A DNA stretch of 63,284 bases from Aurantiochytrium sp. KH105 (Eukaryota > Sar > Bigyra > Thraustochytrida > Thraustochytriidae). Shown here one piece after another: positions 41,391 through 50,592 of the stretch. Position numbers and translations under genes: made by a program. The stretch lies in contig BGKB01000249.1 of NCBI GenBank assembly GCA_003116975.1, forward strand, positions 1-63,284. The letters run 5' to 3'. The notes beneath the pieces were generated by a model. That model saw nothing but the letters and a program-made list of their open reading frames with translations. It was not told where the DNA came from and ran no database searches. The stretch's first letter is position 1; each line of letters starts with the position of its first letter.

Positions 41391-42392
41391 ATGGGCAACA
41401 ACGAAAGCGGCCCGGAAGGGTCCAATGAGGGCGGCAGCATCTTCGACATGTGCTTTGCGCCCTCGAAGGATGCTCGTCAAGGCAGCATGAAGCGCGAAAC
41501 GAAACGAGCTTCCGCAGATCCCGCCGACTGGATCGTTAATGCCAACTTTGTGACGCCGAGCGACCCGGACGCGGTTCGAGGAATTGTCAAAAAGACTTCT
41601 TCCGGCGTTGAGCAAGACGAGGACCAGGAAAACGTGCAGGTGAACGAGAGCGCTCGAGGAGACAATTCTATCCTTAATCAAAATGCCGAGAACGAAGACG
41701 AATCTCAACGCAAAGACATGCACACAAATGACGAGTCCAAAATTCCGCCAACATCAATGCAAGCGAACGACGAGCGCACTGATGAAGCGAACGAAGTAAG
41801 TACGACAGATCTCGATCAGGAAGAGGATCGTCTGCGCAAAAGGCTGCAATCGTTCAAAGTTCTGCCCAGCAAGCGCTCAGTCTTTCTTGAAGAGGCAAAG
41901 GAAACAAGCGGTCTATCCGAGAAACAGGCCACTGTTCACAACTTACGCATGGACGTTTGCATGGCCCAGCTTCGTTCCGAAACAGCACAGTGCGTCGGCC
42001 GGAATGCTCTCAAGCACTCGAAATTAGCCTGGCCAAGTATCAGCAATCTCAATCCTGACGGGATGCCGGGCGAAAGGAGACCACGCAGCGCCAGTGAAGA
42101 GGAAACCAAGCAGATCAATAAGATGATCCATGCGCTTGACGTGCAGTTGGAGGAAGGCACAATGTCCATCGACGAGTACCTCTCAGTTGTCGCGAATCTG
42201 CGCCCTCAGACGTCCCCATTGGGCCCCTTAGACGCTTCCGCTCTGGACACAACGGGTCTTCTCTCTACGTCAATTAACGAGGATGAAGAAGACAATGAAG
42301 AGACCGATTCGCCCGAGGGCTCTGCAGAACCATCTGGCAAATCTAAAGGCAGCTTCAAAGGCTCGGAACCCCACGAGAACGCAGCAAACTAG
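41391..42392 (+). CDS. Hydrophilic protein of unknown function, possibly N-myristoylated
   Basis: 333 residues from the ATG at 41391. The start MGNNESG fits the N-myristoylation pattern (Gly2, Ser6). The protein is rich in Glu, Asp, Asn, Ser and Lys, probably disordered to about residue 140. A more regular section runs from about 140 to 290 (DLDQEEDRLRKRLQSFKVLP, then VHNLRMDVCMAQLRSETA and QINKMIHALDVQLEEG), likely helical. The tail is acidic with a Ser/Lys end. No membrane segment and no family that I recognise. Repeat A lies just upstream and repeat C just downstream; the same A-C order occurs at 44877-45475 without this gene. Confidence 0.7.
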   Translation: MGNNESGPEGSNEGGSIFDMCFAPSKDARQGSMKRETKRASADPADWIVNANFVTPSDPDAVRGIVKKTSSGVEQDEDQENVQVNESARGDNSILNQNAENEDESQRKDMHTNDESKIPPTSMQANDERTDEANEVSTTDLDQEEDRLRKRLQSFKVLPSKRSVFLEEAKETSGLSEKQATVHNLRMDVCMAQLRSETAQCVGRNALKHSKLAWPSISNLNPDGMPGERRPRSASEEETKQINKMIHALDVQLEEGTMSIDEYLSVVANLRPQTSPLGPLDASALDTTGLLSTSINEDEEDNEETDSPEGSAEPSGKSKGSFKGSEPHENAAN

Positions 42393-43442
42393 GCCCATTC
42401 CACACCTCAATATCTACAACGATTACTTCACCTGCACATACGTTTTTCGAATTTCGATTGGGAGCTTGTTCTCCTTTTATCCCTTGATCAGTTGCCGAAG
42501 ATCGCCTTTGCTGTTCTCTTGAGATAAGAAAGAGTCAAGTTAAGAAAAGAAAGATGTTGCCCCTTTGTGCCCCCCTTGACGTGTCTCGATAGATGGGCTG
42601 GCTGGCGCAACATTGTCTTCCACAAACCAGATTGCCGGCATCGGTGGCAGTTGGACTCTGCGGGACTTTCAATGAACTCCGAAGCCCCCGGGATGTCCCG
42701 ATGCCAAGAGAGAGAGAGAGAGAGAAGATCAATCGATGGATGGATCCCCTGGCGAAGACCGATGAAAGCCAGCAGCCTCTGCAGGACCTACGCCGACATT
42801 GGTCACCCGCAAGCTCGATTGCAAGAGACGCTGATTCTACTGTCATGTTCCGTGTGCAGCCAGTCTCTGTCTGGCTTGCTTGCTAGCTAGCTGCCTGACT
42901 GACTCTGTTGGAAACGCCGCCTTGTCGTGGTGCAATTTGATCAGTCGTGACTGACTGACATACAAACTGACTGACCCTCCTGCGCAAGCTCAATCGAGGT
43001 CCCGAGCGTATCATCAGCAACACTGCGTATGCCTGCCCTCGAGGAAGATCAGAGCACGAAGGACCGCCTCCACGATGTCGGAGTCAATGTGCCTTGGACC
43101 TTGTAGAGTTTTCGGTGGCCGTCCTCTGCCTGTCGCAGGCGTGCGCTCCAGAGAGACAGAGCTCGCTCTCAAGCCCTACGGAACTCCGGGGAGGGCATAC
43201 TGGGTCGGGATGATCAAGGCGAGCCGCCTGTTGCGAACAGCTTCGCGGGCCATCCCACGTCCCCGATGGGCTCGTCGGCGGCTGTCGCTGACCAGCAGAC
43301 CCGCAACCAAGAGCAAGCAAAGCAAAACTCAAAGCACTCACTCGAGCAACTCGCACGTCTTTGCGCAAGCCACCGCCGACAGCCCGAAAAGTAGCAGTTA
43401 GCAACCGCAGCACTCAAAGCGTTTCCGAAGATCTACCTGAAG
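42393..43442. other. Upstream region of surface gene 1 (repeats C and B)
   Basis: 1.05 kb. It holds repeat C (about 42445-42600), repeat B (about 42600-42905, including a GA tract), a CTGACTGACT-rich stretch (42890-42980), and a proximal part (43015-43442) almost identical to 50165-50592 before surface gene 2. Confidence 0.7.
42600..42905. repeat. Dispersed repeat B, copy 1
   Basis: Matches 49088-49430, for example GGCAGTTGGACTCTGCGGGA and CAGGACCTACGCCGACATTG, with a (GA)n tract in the same place in both. Confidence 0.85.
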
Positions 43443-44873
43443 ATGCAGTCTTTCTCAGCAGTTCTTGTCGTGGCGATGGCGTGCCTCATTGGCTCCAGCA
43501 ATGCGCAGTCATGGGATTGCAGCAAGTTTGAGGGTGATGGCAACAACAAGGAAACCTCGTGCTTGGTTTACAAGACCTGCCTCGACGCGATCGGGTTCGA
43601 TAGCTGGAACACCACTGTTAAGGATACATACTGCGGAGCCATGACCTACGATGGCAACGTCTGCAACAGTGGCAAGCGATGCACTGAGAACGGCGTCAAG
43701 ATCAGAGCGACCTGCGACAGCAACGATAAGATCAAGAAGATCCTTGTCGAGGGTGCTGCGCTCAATGAGTACATTGTCTTGAACGAGACCAAGTTCGAAG
43801 AGTGCCTTGCAATGGCGAGCGAAGCACCAAAGTTCGAGTCGCTCTCCCTTCCGGACACCACATCGGATGTCACCCCTTTCTCGGCCGTATGCCAGAGCGC
43901 CTGTAGTGACGTTGGCTGCGTCTTTGGCATTGACGTTCTGGATGCTGTCAACGGCACCTACGACGTTGATATCACCGAATTTACCGACGATGGCTCGGCC
44001 TTTGACACTGGATTCGACTTGTGCGCAAACGCGACCCTGCTCACCGAAGCACCTACCTCCTCGCCCACCTCCTCGCCAACGACAATGTCTCCCACCTCAT
44101 CGCCCACGACAATGACTCCTACCACGCCGCAGTCATGGGATTGCAGCAAGTTTGAGGGTGATGGCAACAACAAGGAAACCTCGTGCTTGGTTTACAAGAC
44201 CTGCCTCGACGCGATCGGGTTCGATAGCTGGAACACCGCAAAAAAGGATACATACTGCGGAGCCATGACCTACGATGGCAACGTCTGCAACAGTGGCAAG
44301 CGATGCACTGAGGTCGACGGCGTCAAGATCAGAGCGACCTGCGACAGCAACGATAAGATCAAGAAGATCCTTGTCGAGGGTGCTGCGCTCAATGAGTACA
44401 TTGTCTTGAACGAGACCAAGTTCGAGGAGTGCCTTACAATGGCGAGCGAAGCACCTAAGTTCGAGCTTCTCTCCCTTCCGGATACCACATCGGATGTCAC
44501 CCCTTTCTCGGCCGTATGCCAGAGCGCCTGTAGTGACGTTGGCTGCGTCTTTGGCATTGACGTTCTGGATACTGTCAACGGCACCTACGACGTTGATATC
44601 ACCGAATTTACCGACGATGGCTCGGCCTTTGACACTGGATTCGAACTGTGCGCAAACGCGAGTTTGCTCACCTCATCGCTCACCTCCACGCCTACCTTCA
44701 CGCCCACGACAATGTCTCCCACCTCTACTGATGCTGGCCGCAACGACACTGACACCGACTCGCCTACCGTGGCCCCCACTGTTTCTCCCACCGATGCGCC
44801 CAGCTCGGGCTCTGTCCTTTCCACGTCCATCGTGCTCGTTGCCGCTGCTGTGGTCACGACTCCGGGGCTCTAA
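43443..44873 (+). CDS. Secreted Cys-rich surface protein, two domains, probable GPI anchor (surface gene 1)
   Basis: 476 residues, ATG at 43443. A signal peptide runs to about residue 21 (MQSFSAVLVVAMACLIGSSNA). Two copies of a ~185-residue domain start at residues 22 and 230, each beginning QSWDCSKFEG and holding 12 Cys, with NTT, NET, NGT or NAT glycosylation sites. The domains are joined by Ser/Thr/Pro linkers (TSSPTSSPTTMSP) of mucin type. A Ser/Gly-rich stretch and a hydrophobic C-terminal end (STSIVLVAAAVVT) suggest a GPI-attachment signal or membrane tail. I do not recognise the domain. The two domain copies are nearly identical in DNA, offset by 624 bases, so the internal duplication is recent. 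Likely cell-surface or wall protein. Paralogue at 50593-51450. Confidence 0.88.
   Translation: MQSFSAVLVVAMACLIGSSNAQSWDCSKFEGDGNNKETSCLVYKTCLDAIGFDSWNTTVKDTYCGAMTYDGNVCNSGKRCTENGVKIRATCDSNDKIKKILVEGAALNEYIVLNETKFEECLAMASEAPKFESLSLPDTTSDVTPFSAVCQSACSDVGCVFGIDVLDAVNGTYDVDITEFTDDGSAFDTGFDLCANATLLTEAPTSSPTSSPTTMSPTSSPTTMTPTTPQSWDCSKFEGDGNNKETSCLVYKTCLDAIGFDSWNTAKKDTYCGAMTYDGNVCNSGKRCTEVDGVKIRATCDSNDKIKKILVEGAALNEYIVLNETKFEECLTMASEAPKFELLSLPDTTSDVTPFSAVCQSACSDVGCVFGIDVLDTVNGTYDVDITEFTDDGSAFDTGFELCANASLLTSSLTSTPTFTPTTMSPTSTDAGRNDTDTDSPTVAPTVSPTDAPSSGSVLSTSIVLVAAAVVTTPGL
43506..44690 (+). repeat. Internal coding duplication (624-base offset)
   Basis: 43506-44060 and 44130-44684 encode the same domain. 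Differences are few: for example ACCACTGTTAAG is GCAAAAAAG-like in the second copy, and one copy has an extra GTCGAC-type codon pair. Confidence 0.9.
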
Positions 44874-44876
44874 CAC

Positions 44877-45307
44877 ATAATTATCGCCGACCAAGATCCT
44901 CAGGCTGTAATGGCCCCCAAAACGTATTCGATTCGCAAAGGATTCCTCAAATACATAGTGCTACCAAGAATCTAGCCTTGACCATTGGCCTGGACTAGAA
45001 AGAGAACACCATGAGTGGGTGAATCTCAACTTTGGTCCCGCTGTCAGTCAACGACTCATTCAGAATGATCTTTCTCAAGATTATTGATGCGCATAGACAG
45101 CCTCCCATCCATCGAGGACCCGCGTGCACGCAGAAGTGTAGGAGGTTATTGCGGCCGGCGGCGAGGCTGCACGCTGGGTGCGGCCCAGCGAGTCGTGACG
45201 CCTCTTCTACTCGCGACCGCGTAACGCATGCGCGACGGAGCTGTGCAGCGAGCGTAGCGAAAGTGTCCCTGAGGCACCGGCTCATCTCTTCGTTGGCACG
45301 CTTGACC
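44877..45307. repeat. Dispersed repeat A, copy 2
   Basis: Directly follows the stop of surface gene 1. It matches 40785-41288. Confidence 0.85.
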
Positions 45308-45312
45308 CCGTA

Positions 45313-45475
45313 ATTTCGATCGTGAGCTTGTTCTCTTTAAAATGCATCGGCCAGATGCCGAAGATCCCTTCACTGTTCCCATGAAATGAAACGAATAGAA
45401 AAGAGTAAGAAGATGTTGCCCCGCGTGTCCCCTCTGACGTGTCTCGATCGATGGGCTGGCTGGCACAAGCTGCTT
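45313..45475. repeat. Dispersed repeat C, copy 2
   Basis: Matches 42445-42600: AATTTCGAT, GAGCTTGTTCTC, AGATGTTGCCCC and GACGTGTCTCGAT...GATGGGCTGGCTGGC in the same order. Confidence 0.8.
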
Positions 45476-45659
45476 CACACCCTCTGACCAAATACTTGTA
45501 GTACAACACATGGCCGTCATGATTGGCGTCGAAATGTTTGACCAAGCCCGGGAAGCTCGGCCGAGACAAGGTCGAAAGCGATAAAACTTCTTCTGAAACC
45601 TTAATTATGTCGTTCTGCTTGATTACAAAGGCATGTGAGACTGAACTTGGCTGCAGAGC

Positions 45660-46544
45660 TCAGGAGACAAGCTGCTGCATGAGCTGTACGCAGCCGCCCC
45701 GGTAACTGGACCCGAAAATGTTCATGTGATTCAGATGGTGATGCAGCTCATAGAGCTTGGCGCGCTGCTCAAAGCCAGGTTCACGCGGAAGCACAGCGTG
45801 GTATGCCTCGAAAAAAGCTTGGGAAAATCCACCAAACATGTACGCAATCCCAAGGTCCGCTTCGGCGTGGCCATAGTAGGCGGCGGGATCAAAGATGCAT
45901 GGTTTGCCTTCAGTGACGCCCACGTTCCCAGACCACAGATCCCCGTGCAAGATCGATGGCTTGATGTCTTCAATGACCAGATCAGAAAATAAGGTAGGCA
46001 AACGTTTCCGTAGTTGCGCGCCGAGCTCCTGCATCTCTACATCCTCAGGATACCGACGCTTGGCTTCTTCGAGTTGGAAGCCGAGACGAAATTCGTCCCA
46101 AAATTCAACCCAGTTGAGCGAGCGCCCCTCCGAGTTGTTCGGCTGCTCAAGCGCGCCGCAGCATCCGTCCACTGGGAAGCCAAAGCCCGCGTGCAGTTCC
46201 TGCTTTTCGGCGTGCATTGTGGCCAATGCCTTGCCAAAGGCGGCCTGCATGTCGTCGCCAAGCCTTCCGCCCAGATCCAAGTGCTCCACGCAAACAAATC
46301 CCCCGCGATCTGACGTCTCGCCTGCAAGCAACGCCTTGGGCACCTTGAGCTCATTAGGCGCGCTGTGCCGCAGGTGCTCGAGGCCCAAGCGTTCGTACTC
46401 GAGCAAGCTGATGTCCGCGTCGGCGCCGCCGGTCCCAAACTTGACAAAGACGCGCCCTGCCGAGGGACTGCGCAGCGTCCTGCTTGCCTCAATCTCCACA
46501 GGCCCGTGGCCCGCGGCCTCCAGCTGCGTCGCGACGGCCTTCAT
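45660..46544 (-). CDS. Fructosamine/ketosamine-3-kinase family protein
   Basis: 294 residues, ATG at 46544, near the usual family length. Family motifs: GRVFVKFG with the ATP lysine at K35, LDLGGRLGDDM, the catalytic loop SILHGDLWSGNVGV at about 198-211 (HGD at 200-202), and the metal-binding FDPAAYYGHAEADLGI. The C-terminus ends in LYELHHHLNHMNIFGSSYRG, typical of FN3K. Known members phosphorylate sugar amines on glycated proteins so that the adduct falls off. The N-terminal glycine-rich motif (GG-x-I/N in relatives) is not clear here; the sequence reads SRTLRSPSAG instead. A tiny piece of a similar gene lies at 48330-48382. Divergent from the ankyrin gene. Confidence 0.92.
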   Translation of the reverse strand: MKAVATQLEAAGHGPVEIEASRTLRSPSAGRVFVKFGTGGADADISLLEYERLGLEHLRHSAPNELKVPKALLAGETSDRGGFVCVEHLDLGGRLGDDMQAAFGKALATMHAEKQELHAGFGFPVDGCCGALEQPNNSEGRSLNWVEFWDEFRLGFQLEEAKRRYPEDVEMQELGAQLRKRLPTLFSDLVIEDIKPSILHGDLWSGNVGVTEGKPCIFDPAAYYGHAEADLGIAYMFGGFSQAFFEAYHAVLPREPGFEQRAKLYELHHHLNHMNIFGSSYRGGCVQLMQQLVS

Positions 46545-46940
46545 CTTTCGCGCGAAGTTTCGTCAACTTGTCTTACGCGAGTTCCTGGTCCTGGTTCTGC
46601 TTTTGCCTCCGCCAAAATATCCTCTTTGTCACTTTTGGCTTTGCCTCATCATCCCTTTTCGCGACCGCGTTGCGCGTGACCATCGAGACGATATACAGTT
46701 TTCGACTTGTGCTCTGCCTCGCGCGAGGAATAAGCTCGCTCCGAGGAAGACGAAGCCTTGCGAGCCGAGCCGAGCCGCTGCCAGGCGCACGTGCGTGCAC
46801 GCCCTCCTCCTCCTCCTCGCTGCTGCGACCGGTCGACCCTGACCTGACCCTGACCTCGACGAGATGTTGATGGCACAAGAGACGCTGGCCCACCTGAGCT
46901 GCGCGCAGAGTCCGCTCAGGGCGCTGGCTGGGCCGCGGCG
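46545..46940. promoter_or_regulatory. Divergent promoter region (FN3K-like / ankyrin gene)
   Basis: 396-base head-to-head spacer that must serve both genes. It holds a (CTC)n run at about 46803-46818 and a TGACC repeat at about 46837-46856. No clear TATA element. Confidence 0.4.
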
Positions 46941-48317
46941 ATGCAAGGAAACGTGCTCGGGCCCGCCGACAAGGCTGGCGAGAATTCGGGTGCCTCCTCG
47001 GCGGTCTTCGCAGCGGCGACAAAGGCGCCAGAGGCGACGACGCGGGAGGCGGGGGCCCTGCTGACCACGAAATCGGAGACCGCTTCGCGACGACGCAAGC
47101 GACCGCGCGAGGAGGACCATGTAGACCAAAGCCCGGGAGCAAGTCTGCCGTCAGAAATCAAGGACAAGCAAATCCTCTCGCCGAGCAAGCTTCGCTGCCC
47201 GTTGTGCCCAGCGCGCTCGCAGAAAAGGTTCGCGCCAGGCCGGAGTTTCCGCGCACATTTGCGAGCGCGCCACAAAGACGACGCAGCGACGGCGCAAGTG
47301 CAAGACTGGGAGCTCTTTGAGACGAGCTTTCGGCCACGCGCCGAAGCGTTCACAGTCTCTTGCGAAGAAGAGGAGTCTTTACGCAAATCGAAACTTCGCA
47401 AAAAAACCGTAAGCAAGGATCCGGATGTGGTCAAGACGAGTCCGCAGACCCCAGGATGGGTGGCATTGGCGCAGACCGATGCACTGGACAAACTCAAGAC
47501 CCTTGAATCCGACGAAATGTGGTCGATCGAATCCAGGGACCGGTTGGGCGCCACTGCCGAGCACTACGCTGCGGGCGCAGGCGCCATGTCGGTCCTGCGA
47601 TATTGTGTTGCCAGGAGACATGCAAGTTGCCCGTTCCACGCATCGTTGCACGAGGCAGACTCCCAAGGAGTCACCGACGGGCAAGCATGTACGTGCTCGC
47701 CCACGCTCGCAAGACGAAAAGATGGCCGTGCGGCTTTGCATTGGGCATGTCGCAATGGCCAGCTTGAAGCTGCACGATATCTTGTCCAAGACTGCCACGA
47801 GGAGATTGGAACGCCTACTTTTGACGGGTCGACGCCGCTCATGTATGCAGTTTTTGGGGCGAATTTTCTCGTTGCGAAAGCCATGGTGCAGTGGGGCGCT
47901 GATCCAAAGGCAGAAAATTCCTGGGCCTGTGGCTTGGTACATTGGCTGGCAATCAGCCGTTGTAAAGATGAAGCGCGCGTCCGCTCCATGTGCGATTGGA
48001 TTGCAAGAGATCTTGGACTCTCCTTTTCTACCGTGCAAAAAGAAGGAAGGTCGCCTTTGCACAAGGCTGCATACATTGACAATCGTGGCGTTGTAAAATG
48101 GATGCTCGACAATCTCACAAACGAAGAGCTTCGAAACTCAGCACTTCCCGACAATGGCGGGCAAAGACCAAGCAGCCTCGCTATGCGTGCGCATCACAAA
48201 GAGACAGCATCACTCCTTCACCTCTTGGAAGCGCGTCTTGAAGAACCTCAAATCGCTCGAAACGCTCTCTCCACGTCATCTGCGAACTCGCACGATCAAG
48301 CAAGCATAGACACTTAA
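46941..48317 (+). CDS. Ankyrin-repeat protein with a C2H2-like zinc finger
   Basis: 458 residues, ATG at 46941. A basic cluster RRRKRPREED at about 50-59 could be a nuclear localisation signal. A single C2H2-like finger runs from C86-x2-C89 to H106-x4-H111. Ankyrin repeats cover about 180-430: AEHYAAGAGAMSVLRYCV, GRAALHWACRNGQLEAARYL, GSTPLMYAVFGANFLVAKAM and GRSPLHKAAYIDNRGVVKWM. No catalytic domain. The first finger plus ankyrin repeats suggests a nuclear adaptor, as inference only. The tail after 430 is Ser/Ala-rich. Right after the stop is a short inverted piece of the FN3K-like gene. Confidence 0.88.
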   Translation: MQGNVLGPADKAGENSGASSAVFAAATKAPEATTREAGALLTTKSETASRRRKRPREEDHVDQSPGASLPSEIKDKQILSPSKLRCPLCPARSQKRFAPGRSFRAHLRARHKDDAATAQVQDWELFETSFRPRAEAFTVSCEEEESLRKSKLRKKTVSKDPDVVKTSPQTPGWVALAQTDALDKLKTLESDEMWSIESRDRLGATAEHYAAGAGAMSVLRYCVARRHASCPFHASLHEADSQGVTDGQACTCSPTLARRKDGRAALHWACRNGQLEAARYLVQDCHEEIGTPTFDGSTPLMYAVFGANFLVAKAMVQWGADPKAENSWACGLVHWLAISRCKDEARVRSMCDWIARDLGLSFSTVQKEGRSPLHKAAYIDNRGVVKWMLDNLTNEELRNSALPDNGGQRPSSLAMRAHHKETASLLHLLEARLEEPQIARNALSTSSANSHDQASIDT

Positions 48318-48329
48318 AATTGAAAGTAA

Positions 48330-48382
48330 AAGCGGACGCCCACGTCCGCGGACCGCAGATCCCCATGCAAGATCGAGAGACT
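48330..48382 (-). pseudogene. Fragment of an FN3K-like gene (catalytic loop only)
   Basis: On the minus strand this reads SILHGDLRSADVGV, against SILHGDLWSGNVGV in the intact gene at 45660-46544. The plus strand shares CAGATCCCC-TGCAAGATCGA with 45938-45956. I see no further similarity on either side, so only about 50 bases were copied or kept. Confidence 0.6.
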
Positions 48383-49087
48383 AGCGCTGTTGCTTGGCAA
48401 ATTTGAGCAGGACGTGGCGACTTGGCCTCTCATGGTTGGAGCTACGCTTAATGTACCATGAATCATTGCATTTAGAACATTGTGACACACAGATGCAGGC
48501 AGCGTTGGTAGGTGATGTGCTTATCAAATTCAAGGTCCTGTCTTCATAGGATGCAGCCAACTATTTTGCTTTCAAATATCTATGACCTATCGTAATTCGT
48601 ATTGGAAATATGTGAGGGACGCCTCATTGCCTCTTTTCCCCGATGCTATGGTGACACTGAGACACGAAACGATCCTTCATTTTCAATGCAAAGTATGGAG
48701 CTTGCAAATCCTTCGATTTCGATTAGCAAATGAGTGAAGGGTAGGCCAAGCGTTGCTTTTGCGCACAAGAGTCAGAAAGTTGCCATTACCCGCTTTTTAT
48801 CTTTCCTTTTCCAATCGTCCGCCCGGACAAACGAGCATCGCCCACCGGCAACCGTCAATAGCGCTGTCTGCTTTCTCCATTGATCAGCCCCTTCACATTC
48901 GAGTATGCGCCCCCGGCGGCATCTAGTCACATCCTGAGGGATTGTCGAGGAGGCTTGCGGCTGAGCAACGAGCCAGCGAGTGAAAAGAGAAGCCAGCGAA
49001 CAGATGAAATGTGCGGCAGATCGTATCGCTTCTTCGGTTCTCTGTTGCAAATGAATTCCGACACTTGAACAAACCGGACTTGGCAGT

Positions 49088-49430
49088 GGGCGCAACGTGG
49101 TCTTCCACAAGCCAGATTGGCGGCATCAGTGGCAGTTGGACTCTGCGGGACTTCCGATCAGCTCCGAAGGCCCTCGGGATGTCCCGATGCATCGGAATCC
49201 CATTGACCACCGATGCCCCATTGCAAAGACAGACAGAGAGAGAGAGAGAGAGAGAGAAGCTGAATGGATGGATGGATTCTCTGTTGAAGACCAATGAAAG
49301 CCAGCAGCCGCTGCAGGACCTACGCCGACATTGGTCACCCACAAGCTCGAGTGCAGAGATGCCGATTCTACCGTCATGTCCCATCAGCCAGTCTCTGTCT
49401 GGCTTGCTTGCTGGCTAATTGCCTGACTGC
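49088..49430. repeat. Dispersed repeat B, copy 2
   Basis: Matches 42600-42905 with a longer GA tract (about 49221-49257) and a ~20-base insertion near 49190. Confidence 0.85.
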
Positions 49431-49660
49431 CTGCCTGACTGGCCCTCCTGCGCAAGCGCAAGCGAGGTTCCGAGCGCACCATCAGCGTCGCTGTCGCAGT
49501 CGCTGCCGCGTCGCGGTGCTATTTGGTGGCGTCGTTGATGGACGTCCTTGACCGTTAAAAATTGTTTTCCTTTCTGACGGAGTGTGAGTTAGAAGTTTTT
49601 CAATTTGCAAAGTCCTGCTTTTGTGAATGGAAAAGTGGAAGAGCATGATGTTGGCACGGA

Positions 49661-49927
49661 ATGGATCCTGCTTCTACGCAGCAGCAGCCAGCACCTGACG
49701 GCAATAGTTGGCAGCCCGTCTCAAGACGGAATGGACAACTGCGCTTCAAGGCGTGTACGGCAATGATCAACGGGCTCCGCCCGACCTTTGCGGACAAGGT
49801 TCGCAACCGTGGCCTGATTTGCATTAAAGCCAAGAATGGCAGCGTCCCGAAGAGCCTCGGGGGTCAATCAAGCAACATCACCTGGCGCAACGTGCGTGCT
49901 CGCTCGCTGCTTGACCGCGAGCATTGA
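49661..49927 (+). CDS. Small hypothetical ORF (88 codons)
   Basis: ATG at 49661. Polar, basic protein of 88 residues with a Gln/Pro-rich start (MDPASTQQQPAPDGNSW). No motif I know. It lies inside the ~680-base segment that is present upstream of surface gene 2 but absent upstream of surface gene 1, so it may be part of an inserted element or simply chance. Confidence 0.25.
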   Translation: MDPASTQQQPAPDGNSWQPVSRRNGQLRFKACTAMINGLRPTFADKVRNRGLICIKAKNGSVPKSLGGQSSNITWRNVRARSLLDREH

Positions 49928-50592
49928 CAGCGAGATGTCAAGTCCTGCCTCGGCGCCGCAATCGCGCATCCTCGTGCTACTTCAGTATCACTGCCAGGAA
50001 ACAAGAGAAGAAAGAAAAAAAGTGCGGCCACTGTCCGCCTGACTCGGATGCTGGAAAAGTGCACGTGGGGTGGGTCATGCTGACTTGTGCGCTCCGATGG
50101 ATCCCTTGCAGTGAAAGATCCAGTGCAACAAGACGAGCAAGCACAAGTTTCGGTAGTAAGCGTCTAGCACCACTGCGTATGCCCGCCCTTGACGAGGGTC
50201 AGAGCACGAAGGACCGCCTCCACGATGTCGGAGTCAATGTGCCTTGAACCTTGTAGAGTTTTCGCTGGCCGTCCCCTGGCAGTCGCTCTCGTGCGCTCTA
50301 GAGGGCCAGAGCTCGCTCTCAAACCCTACGGAAGTCCGGGGGGCGTACTGGGTCGGGACGATCGAGGCGAGCCGCCTATTGCGAACAGCGTCGCGGGCCA
50401 TCTCACGTCCCCGATGGGATCGTCGGCGGCTGCCGCTGACCAGCAGACCCGCAACCAAGAGCAAGCAAAGCAAAACTCAAAGTACTCACTCGAGCAACTC
50501 GCACGTCTTTGCGCAAGCCACAGCCGATAGCCCACGAAAAGCAGCAGTTAGCAACCGCAGCACTCAAAGCGTTTCCGAAGGTCTACCCGAAG

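Larger units (their letters stand above)
44874..45659. other. Downstream region of surface gene 1: repeat A copy 2 joined to repeat C copy 2
   Basis: 44877-45307 matches repeat A and 45313-45475 matches repeat C (42445-42600). The gene that separates A and C at 41391-42392 is absent here. The remainder, to 45659, is the 3' side of the FN3K gene. No ORF is supported. Confidence 0.7.
48318..50592. other. Spacer and upstream region of surface gene 2
   Basis: 2.3 kb. Contents: a small kinase-gene fragment (48330-48382), unique AT-rich DNA to about 49085, repeat B copy 2 (49088-49430), a roughly 680-base segment absent from the surface gene 1 locus (about 49485-50165), and a proximal region (50165-50592) nearly identical to 43015-43442. 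Confidence 0.7.

Noticed and set aside
42567..42890. Small frames inside repeat B (and the equivalent at 49097-49297)
   Set aside because: The two copies of repeat B do not keep the same frame or stops, so selection for a protein is unlikely.
40785..45475. Repeats A and C as ends of a transposon
   Set aside because: They are not inverted relative to each other, no terminal repeats or target duplications are visible, and no transposase is encoded between them.
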